Shown here piece by piece: positions 32,746 through 43,656 of a DNA stretch of 64,000 nucleotides (the first letter of the stretch is position 1; every line of letters starts with the position of its first letter). The DNA lies in assembly GCA_014529385.2 (NCBI GenBank), contig CM043944.1, positions 47,277,768 to 47,341,767 on the forward strand, written 5' to 3'. This stretch comes from Adiantum capillus-veneris. Taxonomy: Eukaryota > Streptophyta > Polypodiopsida > Polypodiales > Pteridaceae. The position numbers and the translations under genes are program-made. Below the pieces are notes generated by a model. The model worked only from the letters and a program-made list of their open reading frames with translations. It was not told where the DNA came from and did no database searches.

Positions 32746-34343
32746 CATTCTCAAATGCGGAACCAATAGCAAAAAGAGCAAAAAAGGGCATGATTTTTGA
32801 CTATTTTAAGGGTTGTTGTTTGATCGTGAAATTTTTTGGACTAACCCAAGTACATATGCCCTTATACAGCATGTATCTATAGGTATATGGGGCCAAACGC
32901 CAAATCAAGCCCCTAGGTGTGTGTATATAAGTAGAAATAGCCATTTTTCGGGCAAAATATTGGTAAAACGGAAAAATCCGACCATAAAAGTTGCATGTGA
33001 GTGTATATAATGTTTTGCGGTGATGTTTTTGATTTATTATGATTTTTGGGGATTTTCTGGGTTTGATTTGCTATTTTCCTTTGAGTTTTGTTAATTTCCG
33101 ACAGAAAAACTTCAAAAATACAAAAAGCGGGTGAAAAATGGTCCTAATGAAAAGAAAAAATATGGGGATGATCAGTGACTATAGGACAACCTATGGTACA
33201 GTGGGGGTGCAATTATGAGACTGGAGCGGAAAGCGTGTTTTGGCCAGATTTTGACCGAAATGCCAAATTTATGGTAAACAGGGCAAATGGAGTCCAAATC
33301 AAGAAATTTTTGAGCCTAAACCCCATCTCGCAAGAATTTGGGAGCACATGTCAAATTTCATGAAAAGTGGTTCGGGGACCCCCATTATAAGAATTTTTCA
33401 CTTCATTTTTTAGCTCATTTTCACTATTGACATTTGAGAGAGAGCTTCTGCCACCTAGAGCGAGCGGAACTTCCAGCAGCTTCTACGACGCGCACGACTA
33501 CCCGACGGGCTTCATACATGAGAGGTAGGCTCACCACCTTGAGCTTTTCGCGCATGTTTGTCGTTTTGTCGCGAAAACTAGCGTAGGGTTCACACACAAA
33601 GCGGGCAGTAGAGACCTACAAGTAGAAGCGGCCACCTAACGGCTAACCCAAAAGCAATGAGACTTCATCGGCAGCTTACCCTAGCATAGGAGACCAGTCT
33701 TGGATGTCCAAAGGCAGTAGAAAACCATTGGGAAAAACCATAATTCCTAGAATCCCGCAAGAGGCCACCAAATGGGAAATCGGCGAAAAGGCGACCAAAT
33801 GCTACCAAAATTCATGGGTAGGAGCATCTTGACATGCTCGACAAATCTATGTAGCCCACATGACCAAAAGGTGACCCGAAGCGGCACTAAACTTCAGAAA
33901 CGGCATCAGACACACAAAGCGTCAAATAGCTCTCGCGGCCAAACCGCATGTCCATTTGCCACCAAACTTCACGAGCGGCTTTACTAGACCATCAACAACC
34001 AAGTCCTATGGTGGTAGACCAGCACAAGTCATCAAAGACATGTAAACGCAACCACGGGTGCTTCTAGAGTGACAAATTTCCAAATGGAGCTCCGGTGAAG
34101 CCAAAGTCGACAAAAACCATACGGCAAGGATCCCCAAGGGATCGGGAAGCTATGGAGACCAACATCAAGAAATTTCATCATCAAAAAGCACTCCAAAAGT
34201 CAAAAAACAGCTCGGAGGCTCTGAAATCCACACAGAGAGTTACTTTCTATCCATTTGACTTTTTTGTTGAAATTAGGCTTAAAAGGGACTCAGGGGGACT
34301 AAGGGCAGACACTAGTGACAGATTCCATGAAAAAATCATAAGG

Positions 34344-34367
34344 AGACATCCTATGCGTAGGATGTCT
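34344..34367. repeat. Palindrome copy 5
   Basis: Both arms are intact. The centre is TGCG. Confidence 0.92.
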
Positions 34368-34627
34368 CAAGGGCATTTCTGGACATAGATCCCAACATTT
34401 CTCATCACACACATTTTCTAAATGACCTTTACATGCTAGCCACCAAGTTTCATCACATTTGGACCAAAATTGACCTCATATGCATGAAAAACGCAAAGTT
34501 AGGGCATAGAGACAATAATGGGCCATAGACCTACCAAAAATTGTCCAAATCACATGAAACTTGCACAACACATTCACAAGCACATAGCCAACCAATCTGT
34601 GTGGTCACCTGCAAAAATTGATGAAGT

Positions 34628-34652
34628 AGACATCCTACGCGTAGGGATGTCT
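34628..34652. repeat. Palindrome copy 6 (one-base insertion)
   Basis: The left arm and the CGCG centre are intact. The right arm carries one extra G (TAGGGATGTCT). Confidence 0.9.
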
Positions 34653-34913
34653 ATTTGACATTTTTGGCCTACAGAGGGTGTTTGTCCATTCCAGATCTAA
34701 TCACATCATCTTCAAGAGCTCATATACCAAGTTTGAAGCCATTCTAATCATTTTTGAACCCCAACACCTTCAAGATACACTTTTTGAGCCCAAAAATACT
34801 ACACAGACTCTTACTAGCATCAATTCTTGTCCAAATCAAAATCCAAGAGCATGGCCATGTTCCATATGCCAAGGACTACCCACAGAACAAATCCCAAACC
34901 ATTTTGATGAAAT

Positions 34914-34926
34914 AGACATTCTACGC
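34914..34926. repeat. Palindrome copy 7, left half, split by element T
   Basis: AGACATTCTACGC is followed immediately by the T 5' LTR. The right half resumes at 43657-43671 after the T 3' LTR. Four bases (ACGC) are repeated on both sides as a probable target duplication. Confidence 0.9.
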
Positions 34927-36071
34927 TGTTAGGAGTTTTTTGGAGCAAGGGATTGCGCATATGTACATATACATGCATGGTGCATCAAATAAAGTATTGC
35001 CCATTTTCCAGAGCCAGGTGGTTACGTGGGGCCCACATGTATACAGGTAGGACATGGTGTACATAGTGCATCGATTTTCACTATTACCAGTACCACTGTG
35101 TTTTTTCTACTATAAGGAGTAGTTGGTAGCGCGTAAAAACTCTCGAGGAAGCTATCCGCGGGCCGACGACATGAGGTAAGCAGGTGCGTCAGATGGCATC
35201 TAGTGGCGTAAGGAGGCCAAACGGGGTCAAGACTTGCACGTGGATGAGTACGGACACAACGTGGGTTTTTTATTGTGATACTTATGCAGAAAGGTCATCA
35301 TTAGGACCACTTTTTGGGGCCACTTCACGTGGTTGCGAGACGCATTATTGAAAAGAAATGAGTGCCAGGTGTGCGCATGGATGCAGCAAGGTGACAACTA
35401 TGCACTGTGAGGTTAGTTTTTGGCCTGTTCGGGGTCCGTTTGAGGTCATCTAAAAGGCCAAGGGTGCCCAACTAATAAAGCTAAGTGTGGGAACTAAAAA
35501 AAGAGAGAGAAGACCAGAAAAAACGTGGAGAAGAGAGGAGGAACAGCCGCAAGTGTGTTTTTGCTCATTTTGGAGCTTGTTTTGGCCGTAAACTGCTCAT
35601 CCGAGGTCGGATTTGAGCACTTTGACATTGTAGACTGGGGTTTTGGGCCGTTCTGGACGCGATGGCGCTGTCCATTTTGCCAAATTCCTCACTCTTTTCC
35701 TGCTGTTTTTCTGTGTAAGTTTCTCCTATGAGCGAAGTTTCTGCTCTAGTTTGTGATTGTATCTGGCTTATTTTACCTATATTGTGTGAGCTATTTGTCC
35801 CATTGGTGTTGGCCCAAGCTCAATTGTATCTAAACATCAGAAATTCTCCTCTTTTGAGCTGAGTTTTTTTTGGGTGTGTGTGTGTGTGTGTGTGTCTGTG
35901 TGGAGTGAGCAAGTGGATAATCTCTCTCCTCTCACTCCATAGGTGTGTTTCCTGTCTCGGTCAGGTGTGTTGTGTAAGCCGAGTGGTGCCCCCTAGTGTG
36001 TGTGTGTATCTTCCCAAGAGTGTGTGTCGGGTCGTTATAGAGGCGTTGTGTGTGTTTTCATCCCGCTCACA
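34927..36071 (+). repeat. 5' LTR of element T (1145 bp)
   Basis: Starts TGTTAGGAG and ends CCCGCTCACA. It includes a (GT)n run near 35873-35896. Confidence 0.93.
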
Positions 36072-36077
36072 TTCTTT

Positions 36078-36095
36078 TGGCGCCCCCACGGAGGA
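36078..36095 (+). other. Probable primer binding site of element T
   Basis: TGGCGCCCCCACGGAGGA lies six bases after the LTR. It begins TGG as all CCA-primed sites do. I cannot name the tRNA with certainty. A diverged version is at about 49876. Confidence 0.65.
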
Positions 36096-37131
36096 TCTTC
36101 TTCGAGTACCTTCAGCTTCGAGCTTCGAGCTTTGAGCTTCGGGATTACAGGTTGCAGGTTGCAAATTACAGGTTACAGGGACAGGTACAGGTATAGGTGA
36201 TTCACACAGGTACAGGTAGCTGGAGTACAGTGATATACTAGCAGTGATGTCACTTGCAGTTGTTGTGGGAATGCATCACTTGGCGCCTATTTGAGTGCAT
36301 TGTCTGCTGGATTGTACGTTACTTGTGGAAACTGCCATGGTACGCATTTGTGGAGCCATACTTGGTTGTATTTGGCAGTCCCAGCCATTTCTGAGACTTG
36401 GTCTGGAAGATAGTCATTTCTGAGACTTGACTATATGCGATTTGCATTAGCCTTCGTGTGAGGGTCGATAGCGTGAGGTTTTTATTGAGCTGGGGGATTC
36501 TCAAATGTAGAGATCCTTTCGGTGATACAGGTAGCTGGAGCACCCTTTTTGTGACCTCGCCATAGGCTATGTACTAGTGAGTCCTACTTGATGCTCGGGT
36601 TCTATTGTTGACAGTTTATGCATACATATACAGTCTATATTTTGGGTTCCTACTGCTCTTTTTCTGGGGAAACTCTGCCAAAATTTTTCCAAGTTATGAT
36701 GGCTGGTTTTTTGGTCTTTTGAGCCATTTATGCTGTTATGCTGCTGAAATTTTGGCAAAATCAGAGGTTGAGTCAGGTGTGCCTTCTTGGGAGCTTCATG
36801 GTTGGCTTTAATGGATGATCAAAATGGCCCTCAGTTCACTCCTTTTCATTTAACTCAAAGAATTCAGATTAATGTTCATGTGTCCAGGAAGATCTTTTTC
36901 CAGCAGTGCATAGTCTTTATGTTTGGGCCAAGAAGATTGAGAGAGATCTTGGAATGTCCTTTGCCTATTGTCATTCCGATGATTAACTATGAAAACTCAT
37001 TTGATGTGCATGTGTTTGTCCTTATCTAAAGTTGAGCTCCATTGAAGTTTCTGGGGATTGGGTAGTGAAAAGTTTTGGGTTCTTGCACGTGTGTTCAAAG
37101 GGGTTCTCAAAGCATCATAATTTGGGTAGCC
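36096..37131 (+). other. Element T leader
   Basis: A 1-kb noncoding leader. It includes short CAGGTTGCAGG/ACAGGTACAGG-like repeats at 36147-36216 and no convincing ORF. Parts (36400-36760) resemble 50400-50830. Confidence 0.7.
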
Positions 37132-37668
37132 ATGGCTTTCTCTTATCCCGAGTTTCATGGAAGAAGTGATGAAGATGTGGAAGAATTTTTGGAAAAGATG
37201 GAGGTTGCCTGCATTAGCAACCAGATTCATGACCCTACGCAAATGTTATGCCTTCTCCAAATTTGTTTGAAGAGTGATGCACGAGTTTGGTCTAAAGCAT
37301 TTGAAGAGAAGTTGCGTGTGGCTGATCCACCTGTAAGGTTGAGTTGGGATAATCTACGACATGGGTTGGAAGTGGAGTTTGTGAAGATAGAAGATCTTGA
37401 CAAGGTGTGGCAAGAAGTACAGGCTTTGGTGCAAAAGGAAGGTGAGCCAGTAGATGCGTACATACGTAAGTTTTCATTGGCATGGGAGCGAATGTGCAAG
37501 GCCTTAACACCACAGGTACCCCCGCCTGACATGATGAAGAAGGACAGGTTCTTGGCTGGTCTTTGGGAGAATATACGTTGGAGAGTGGAGCTAAAGAAGC
37601 CTAGGACATATGAAGATGCACTAGAGGTAGCAAGGAACAAAGAGTGGAAGCTGAGGAAAATGAGCTAG
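37132..37668 (+). CDS. Element T Gag capsid region, ends at UAG
   Basis: 178 residues from the Met of MAFSYPEFHGRSDED. I prefer this start to the upstream Met at 37075 because the conserved Gag pattern begins here. Capsid-type motifs in order are EEFLEKMEVAC, LLQICLKSDARVWSKAFEE, LEVEFVKIEDLDKVW, VDAYIRKFSLAWERMC and FLAGLWENIRWRVEL. It stops at a single TAG (37666-37668). The same frame then continues openly through the zinc knuckle and all of Pol. The stop may be a nonsense mutation or a readthrough site that sets the Gag:Pol ratio. Confidence 0.85.
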   Translation: MAFSYPEFHGRSDEDVEEFLEKMEVACISNQIHDPTQMLCLLQICLKSDARVWSKAFEEKLRVADPPVRLSWDNLRHGLEVEFVKIEDLDKVWQEVQALVQKEGEPVDAYIRKFSLAWERMCKALTPQVPPPDMMKKDRFLAGLWENIRWRVELKKPRTYEDALEVARNKEWKLRKMS

Positions 37669-40600
37669 TTAGGGGTGGAGTCTTTGCCAATGAGGTCTGA
37701 ATTTCAGCCTATAGAATCTTTACAAGGTCGCATGTCAGGGGTTCATCACGAACCAGTGGTTCCTATTACTACTCAAGTTATGCCAGCAGTGGTCACAACA
37801 GCAGTGCAAGATGATGGGCTAAGGCAAGACATGAGGCAAATGGTAGATTTGATGAAGAATCTCAGCCTAAACATGCTAGGTCAAGTGGGAAATAATCGAG
37901 GTCGAGGGAGGTTTGCAAATCAGCCAGGAGGTGAAGAAAGGCCTAGGAATGGTGTTGGACAAAGCAATGGTAGGTTTTGGAGGCAGACGCCCACATGTTA
38001 TAATTGTGGAGAGTTGGGTCACATCAGCCCACAATGTGATAAGCCACCAAGGATGGGGGGAGACATGTATCCATTGCCAAGACAGGTGCTAACTAGGTCA
38101 AATGATTATGGCATCGAAATTAAGGGAGACGAAGGAACCAGTGGACTAACCCAGGAGGAAAAGGGAAAGACAAAAGTGCTAAGTGTAGTCACCTTGGAGA
38201 AGGCATCAAAGCTAGAGGATACATTAGTGATGCCTATTGGGAAGAGGACCACAGAGGATAAGGAAGGAAGAAGTGCCCCAGGTCCTAGTAAGAAGAAAGG
38301 AAAGAGCCATGAAGGCGAGGATGTCAAGGCCAAGAGGAAAAGGAGAGCTCGTCGAAAGTTTCATGTTTCAGATTTTCCACTAGGGGATGGGCAATTAAGC
38401 TATGACTTGAAGGAGGATCTGACGAGCAGGAAGGCAGATGTTACTTTTGGGCAGCTTATAGAGATGGTGCCTAAGCTAAAGCGACAGTGGAAGAGGATGG
38501 TTAACCCAATGGAGAAAGAGCCAGAGAGAGGTTCAGTGAAGGTGTTGGCAATGGACGAGCTACCAGACATTTGTCCAATAGTAGATGTGTGGCATAAAAG
38601 GAAAAATTTGGGACAAGGTTATGTGGATGGCGGAGCCCAAATATGCGTCATAACACACTCATGCGTTGAGAAGATGGGTCTCACAGTGGCTGGGGTGTCA
38701 GGTTTTCGGATCAGATTGGCAAACCATCAAAAAGTAAAATGCTTGGGTGTTGTAAAGAGCTTAGAAGTGGAGGCATATGATGCAAAGGCAGTGGTTGATT
38801 TTCATGTGATGCCAGCAGGGTTGGGAGCATATCCTATTATACTGGGCAGGCCATGGTTACGTGCAGTGGGAGCCGTTCAAGATTGGCGACATGGTACGAT
38901 TAGCCTCTATGGAAAGACAGGTACCAAGAAGCTTTATAATATGGACACAAGGAAACGATTAGAGGAGCTTTATGAAGATGAGGATGAGTCTAGTGATGAA
39001 GACTCTTCCACGGTGACAGATGAGGACAGTGATAGCGCTACCAGCAGTGATGAGGATGCTGATGTTGCATTTCTTTTGATGGACAAAGAAATCCAGGAGA
39101 TTGGTTTAGTTGCATTTGCAAATGAGGTTGAAGGTGAAAGTGAAGGGCCTTATGAAGTGATTGAAGGGCTGATGCAAACCAAGGTTGAGTTGTCAAAGAA
39201 GCAGGAATTGATGACACAAATGATCAGTGGAGACCTCTCAGCTATGGAGAAGGATATATATTTGCACATGCTGGCTAGTTTTCCTGATTTGTTCATTACT
39301 TCATATGAAGAGATCAGAGGGTTCAAGGGCAAAGAGATGCATATAGAGCTGAAAGAAGGTGCTAAGCCAGTGCGGCAAAGGCTAAGAAGGATGGGTCAAG
39401 AGCAAATGGAAGCCTTACGGGTAGAGGTGGACAAGTTATTGAAGGCAGGGTTCATAGTTCCAGTGGAGACCACAGAATGGGTGAGTCCAGTTGTAGTCAG
39501 TCCAAAGAAGGATGGGAAGTGGAGAATTTGTGTGGATTTTAAACCCTTAAACGCAGCCACTAAGAAGAACTCATATCCTCTTCCATTCATCGATCAGATC
39601 TTGGATTCAGTGGCAGGTTATGAGAGGTACAGTGTGTGTGATGGTTTTTCAGGCTATTTTCAATTGAAGATTTCTCTTAAAGACCGCACAAAGACCACTT
39701 TTATTACGCCATGGGGCTGCTATTGCTACACAGTATTGCCATTTGGGTTGTCAAATGGACCTTCCTTCTATCAAGAGAGAGCAAATTGGGTGTTGGAACC
39801 ATTCATTGGTAGTTGTGTTAAAGCTTTTATGGATGACTTCTGTGTCTATAGCAGTAGGGTTGAACACCATGAGAAGCTGCAGATGGTATTGGCTCGATAT
39901 GATGAATGTGGAGGACAACTAAATCCAAAGAAATGTCATCTAGCACAGCCAAGGGTGAAGTTATTGGGCCATATGGTGTCAGAAAATGGCATTGAGGCTG
40001 ATCCAGATAAGGTGAAGTCTATTATTCTTCTTCCATCACCTATGAGTACGAAGCAATTGGCAACCTTTATACACAAAGTGAAGTACATGGCACGGTTTAT
40101 TCCATTGTCTTCGCAGCTTCTTTATCCATTACAGCAAGTGGCAAAGCATGATCCATTGCAATGGGATGACAAGTGTGAAGAAGTGTTTCAAGAGGTGAAA
40201 GAGGTGTTAGGGGGGTTGTCAGCCATGCAGGCTCCTGATTGGGAGAAAGTTTTTTATGTAAATCCATCAGTAGGGGATGATGCCATTGGAGCCATGCTAT
40301 TGCAAAAGGGGAAGGGCAGCCATTATATGAGGCCAGTGTATTGTGCAAGCCGAGTGAAGTTGGTAGCGGAGAGAAAGTTATCGGAAGTAGAGCTAGTGAT
40401 GGCCAGTGTAATATTTGCTTGTCGACGATTTCGTCATTACTTGCTACCACGGCCTTTTGTTTTCTTGACGAGTTATGCCTTTTTGCCACAATTAATTAAT
40501 GGTATTAACATGTCAAATGTGGTGAAGAAATGGGTAATTGAGCTGCAAGAGTTTGAGTTCTCTTTTCTAGTGGAAGATAGTACAAGGGCTACCCTAGCTG

Positions 40601-42483
40601 ATTTGTTGACCTACAAGGAGAATCCCCTTATTGTTAAGGAAGAGGTGGTGAGAAAGGTAGTTGAAGAAGTGCCACAGATCAGCAATGCACATGTGTTGTT
40701 CTTTGATGGTTCATACAGAAAGAGCCATGATGCAGCTTCAGGGGGTATAGCACTTTATGATCCAGAGGGGAAGCTAGTATGCAAGAGAGGGTTCAAATTG
40801 GATGCTCATAGCAACAATGAGGCTGAATATGCTACTTTGGAAGCTGGATTACACATTTGTTTGAAACATGGGATTCGAAGGTTGAGCATAAAAGGTGATG
40901 CCTTGTTAGTGGTGAAGCAAGTGCTGGGTGTGTGGAAGAGCAAGAACACCTCATTGAAGGAAATGTGCTTTAGAATTAAAGGCCTGTTAAAAAAGTTTGA
41001 AGCATGTGGCATCAAACACATTGAACGTGCTCTAAATGGAGAGGCACATGAAGCAGCTCAAGGCATGATTGGGAAGCTATTCGTGTTGAGGACCAATTTA
41101 CCTCTTTATCATGGCCGGGAAAGTTTGGCTCAAGAAGTGGAGTTTTTGCTAACAGGAATCATTCCAAAGGAGATTCAGAAGTCTAAGAAGTATGGCTTTG
41201 TGCGTAGAGCATACAGGTACAAATTGATTGGTGATGTCTTATACATGAAAGGGGCTGATCTCGTGTTGAGACGTGTACCTTGGCGGGAGGAGCTTTACAG
41301 AGTGTTGGAAGAGAATCATGAAGGCGCATGTGGTGGCCATTTTGCTCTAAAGATCACCTTGCATAAGATTTTGCAAGAGGGGTATGTATGGCCTAGTTTG
41401 CACAAGGATGTTCACCATTGGTGTAGGTCTTGCAATAGGTGTCAAGCATTTGGGAAGAGAGTGTTGAAGCCAGAGCTACGAAAAACTATTATGGTGTTTG
41501 ATGTGTTTGAAAAGTGGGGGATTGATGCAATAGGCCCGTTACCTATCACAAGCAGGGGCAAAAGCTATATTTTGACGGCAGTGGACTATCTTTCTAGATG
41601 GGCAGAGGCTATAGCAGTAAAACAGATCACTGCAAAGGATGTGGCAAAATTTGTGTATGATGAAATATGTTGCAAGTTTGGGGTGCCATTAGAGCTACTT
41701 TCAGATAAGGGGCCAGGATTTAGAGCTAAACTGCTAGACTTCTTATGCACAAAGATGAAGATTAAGCATCAACATACCACTCCTTATTACCCACAGTGTA
41801 ATGGCTTAAATGAAAGATTCAATGGTGAGTTGGTACAAATTCTTTCTAAAGTGACAGAGCATCAAGGAAAGAATTGGGATTTGGAATTGCCTAGTGCATT
41901 ATGGGCTTATCGTACTTCGGTGAAGACAGGTACAGGGTTTACTCCATTTCATTTGGTGTATGGAAAGGAAGCACTATTGCCTGTGGAGGTAGAGTTGCCT
42001 GCGGTCAAGATGTTAGAGAAGTTGCTTGGGTCGCCTAGTGATGCATTCAAAGAGAGGCTCTTGCAGTTACAAGAGGTCCAGTTGGATAGGATGAGCGCAT
42101 TGGAGCATTATGGGCAGATGCAGGATAAGGCTTTGGCAAAGATAAATGAAAAGGTTAAAAGTAAGGGTATCAAGAAACATGACTTGGTTTTGCGCTACAA
42201 CAGCAAACTGGACAACACCTTCCAAAAGAAGTTTCAAATTAAGTGTGAAGGCCCTTTCAAGGTAGTGGAGTGTTTCCCGAATGGTACATATCAGTTGGCT
42301 AACCTGGATGGGATTTTACATACGTCAAGGGTAAATGGATTGCGTCTTAAGTTGTATCATGCCAGGTTGATGATGGTGGAGCAAGATGAGTTTTCTGAAG
42401 AGCGAGTGATGTCTGTGAAGGATGAGGAGACCTGTGATGCGGCGAGTCTCATATCTCTCTTTGCTGCTGCTGATCATGAATGA
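37669..42483 (+). CDS. Element T nucleocapsid-Pol polyprotein (about 1600 aa)
   Basis: Open frame in phase with Gag; the first Met is at 37675. Order: knuckle CYNCGELGHISPQC (near 37995); Lys-rich segment; protease GYVDGGAQICVITHS (near 38620) with D-G-G, closing ILGRPWLR; RT with RICVDFKPLN (near 39525) and FMDDFCVYS (near 39825). First RNase H: VNPSVGDDAIGA where DAS is expected, and LTSYAFL where TDH is expected, so its catalytic residues are lost. Second, archaeal-type RNase H (about 40690-41060): FFDGS, NNEAEY, KGDALL, and NGEAHEA where AD is expected. Integrase: H2C2 (GGHFALK, CNRC) and a DDE core (GIDAIGP, LLSDKGPGF, NGLNERF). The first RNase H looks like a tether domain. The frame is intact to the TGA. 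Confidence 0.93.
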   Translation, partial: LGVESLPMRSEFQPIESLQGRMSGVHHEPVVPITTQVMPAVVTTAVQDDGLRQDMRQMVDLMKNLSLNMLGQVGNNRGRGRFANQPGGEERPRNGVGQSNGRFWRQTPTCYNCGELGHISPQCDKPPRMGGDMYPLPRQVLTRSNDYGIEIKGDEGTSGLTQEEKGKTKVLSVVTLEKASKLEDTLVMPIGKRTTEDKEGRSAPGPSKKKGKSHEGEDVKAKRKRRARRKFHVSDFPLGDGQLSYDLKEDLTSRKADVTFGQLIEMVPKLKRQWKRMVNPMEKEPERGSVKVLAMDELPDICPIVDVWHKRKNLGQGYVDGGAQICVITHSCVEKMGLTVAGVSGFRIRLANHQKVKCLGVVKSLEVEAYDAKAVVDFHVMPAGLGAYPIILGRPWLRAVGAVQDWRHGTISLYGKTGTKKLYNMDTRKRLEELYEDEDESSDEDSSTVTDEDSDSATSSDEDADVAFLLMDKEIQEIGLVAFANEVEGESEGPYEVIEGLMQTKVELSKKQELMTQMISGDLSAMEKDIYLHMLASFPDLFITSYEEIRGFKGKEMHIELKEGAKPVRQRLRRMGQEQMEALRVEVDKLLKAGFIVPVETTEWVSPVVVSPKKDGKWRICVDFKPLNAATKKNSYPLPFIDQILDSVAGYERYSVCDGFSGYFQLKISLKDRTKTTFITPWGCYCYTVLPFGLSNGPSFYQERANWVLEPFIGSCVKAFMDDFCVYSSRVEHHEKLQMVLARYDECGGQLNPKKCHLAQPRVKLLGHMVSENGIEADPDKVKSIILLPSPMSTKQLATFIHKVKYMARFIPLSSQLLYPLQQVAKHDPLQWDDKCEEVFQEVKEVLGGLSAMQAPDWEKVFYVNPSVGDDAIGAMLLQKGKGSHYMRPVYCASRVKLVAERKLSEVELVMASVIFACRRFRHYLLPRPFVFLTSYAFLPQLINGINMSNVVKKWVIELQEFEFSFLVEDSTRATLADLLTYKENPLIVKEEVVRKVVEEVPQISNAHVLFFDGSYRKSHDAASGGIALYDPEGKLVCKRGFKLDAHSNNEAEYATLEAGLHICLKHGIRRLSIKGDALLVVKQVLGVWKSKNTSLKEMCFRIKGLLKKFEACGIKHIERALNGEAHEAAQGMIGKLFVLRTNLPLYHGRESLAQEVEFLLTGIIPKEIQKSKKYGFVRRAYRYKLIGDVLYMKGADLVLRRVPWREELYRVLEENHEGACGGHFALKITLHKILQEGYVWPSLHKDVHHWCRSCNRCQAFGKRVLKPELRKTIMVFDVFEKWGIDAIGPLPITSRGKSYILTAVDYLSRWAEAIAVKQITAKDVAKFVYDEICCKFGVPLELLSDKGPGFRAKLLDFLCTKMKIKHQHTTPYYPQCNGLNERFNGELVQILSKVTEHQGKNWDLELPSALWAYRTSVKTGTGFTPFHLVYGKEALLPVEVELPAVKMLEKLLGSPSDAFKERLLQLQEVQLDRMSALEHYGQMQDKALAKINEKVKSKGIKKHDLVLRYNSKLDNTFQKKFQIKCEGPFKVVECFPNGTYQLANLDGILHTSRVNGLRLKLYHARLMMVEQDEFSEERVMSVKDEETCDAASLISLFAAADHE

Positions 42484-42490
42484 TCTAACA

Positions 42491-42511
42491 GGCTAGGGGA
42501 TGGGCAAATTA
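42491..42511 (+). other. Polypurine tract of element T
   Basis: A purine-rich run (GGCTAGGGGATGGGCAAATT and one further A) directly precedes the 3' LTR start TGTTAGG. Confidence 0.7.
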
Positions 42512-43656
42512 TGTTAGGAGTTTTTTGGAGCAAGGGATTGCGCATACGTACATATACATGCATGGTGCATCAAATAAAGTATTGCCCATTTTCCAGAGCC
42601 AGGTGGTTATGTGGGGCCCACATGTGTACAGGTAGGACATGGTGTACATAGTGCATCGATTTTCACTATTACCAGTACCACTGTGTTTTTTATACTATAA
42701 GGAGCAGTTGGTAGCGCGTAAAAACTCTCGAGGAAGCTATCCGCGGGCCGACGACATGAGGTAAGCAGGTGCGTCAGATGGCATCTAGTGGCGTAAGGAG
42801 ACCGAACGGGGTCAAGACTTGCACGTGGATGAGTACAGACACAACGTGGGTGTTTTCTTGTGATACTTATGCAGAAAGGTCATCATTAGGACCACTTTTT
42901 GGGGCCACTTCACGTGGTTGCGAGACGCATTATTGAAAAGAAATGAGTGCCAGGTGTGCGGATGGATGCAGCAGGGTGACAATTATGCACTGTGAGGTTA
43001 GTTTTTGGCCTGTTCGGGGTCCGTTTGAGGTCATCTAAAAGGCCAAGGGTGCCCAGCTAATAAAGCTAAGTGTGGGAACTGAAAAAAGAGAGAGAAGACC
43101 AGAAAAAACGTGGAGAAGAGAGGAGGAACATCTACAAGTGTGTTTTTGCTCATTTTGGAGCTTGTTTTGGCCGTAAACTGCTCATCTGAGGTCGGATTTG
43201 AGCACTTTGACATTGTAGACTGGGGTTTTGGGCCGTTCCGGACGCGATGGCGCTGTCCATTTTGCCAAATTCCTCACTCTTTTCCTGCTGTTTTTCTGTG
43301 TAAGTTTCTCCTATGAGCGAAGTTTCTGCTCTAGTTTGTGATTGTATCTGGCTTATTTTACCTATATTGTGTGAGCTATTTGCCCCATTGGTGTTGGCCC
43401 AAGCTCAATTGTATCTAAACATCAGAAATTCTCCTCTTTTGAGCTGAGTTTTTTTTGGGTGTGTGTGTGTGTGTGTGTCTGTGTGGAGTGGGCAAGTGGA
43501 TAATCTCTCTCCTCTCACTCCATAGGTGTGTTTCCTATCTCGGCCAGGTGTGTTGTGTAAGCCGAGTGGTGCCCCCTAGTGTGTGTGTGTGTATCTTCCC
43601 AAGAGTGTGTGTCGGGTCGTTATAGAGGCGCTGTGTGTGTTTTCATCCCGCTCACA
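42512..43656 (+). repeat. 3' LTR of element T (1145 bp)
   Basis: Same length as the 5' LTR. I count roughly 20-30 differences by eye, mostly transitions plus a few changes in GT runs. Confidence 0.93.

Larger units (their letters stand above)
32495..34926 (+). other. Element D noncoding stretch with internal polypurine tract and palindrome array 2
   Basis: No gene is visible. It holds an internal polypurine run at 32732-32745 and a TATA-like GTGTATATAAGTAG near 32924. It also holds full palindromes at 34344 and 34628 and the left half of one at 34914. The 32560-33430 part is collinear with 53020-53830 in relative E. Palindrome-flanking text such as TTTGATGAAATAGAC recurs from copy to copy. 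Confidence 0.65.
34927..43656 (+). mobile_element. Element T: Tat-type Ty3/gypsy retrotransposon, nearly intact
   Basis: Plus-strand element of 8730 bp with LTRs of 1145 bp each (34927-36071 and 42512-43656) that look about 98% identical by eye. PBS-like and PPT sequences are in place. Gag and Pol are in one frame, separated only by a UAG. Two RNase H domains lie between RT and integrase. The second is of the archaeal-type class that marks the Tat lineage (Ogre, Retand and relatives). It is inserted at the centre of a D palindrome, with ACGC on both sides. The relatively intact Pol suggests activity in the recent past. Confidence 0.93.

Noticed and set aside
35525-36200. ORFs duplicated near 43110-43316
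   Set aside because: They lie within the element T LTRs and include GT microsatellite translation.
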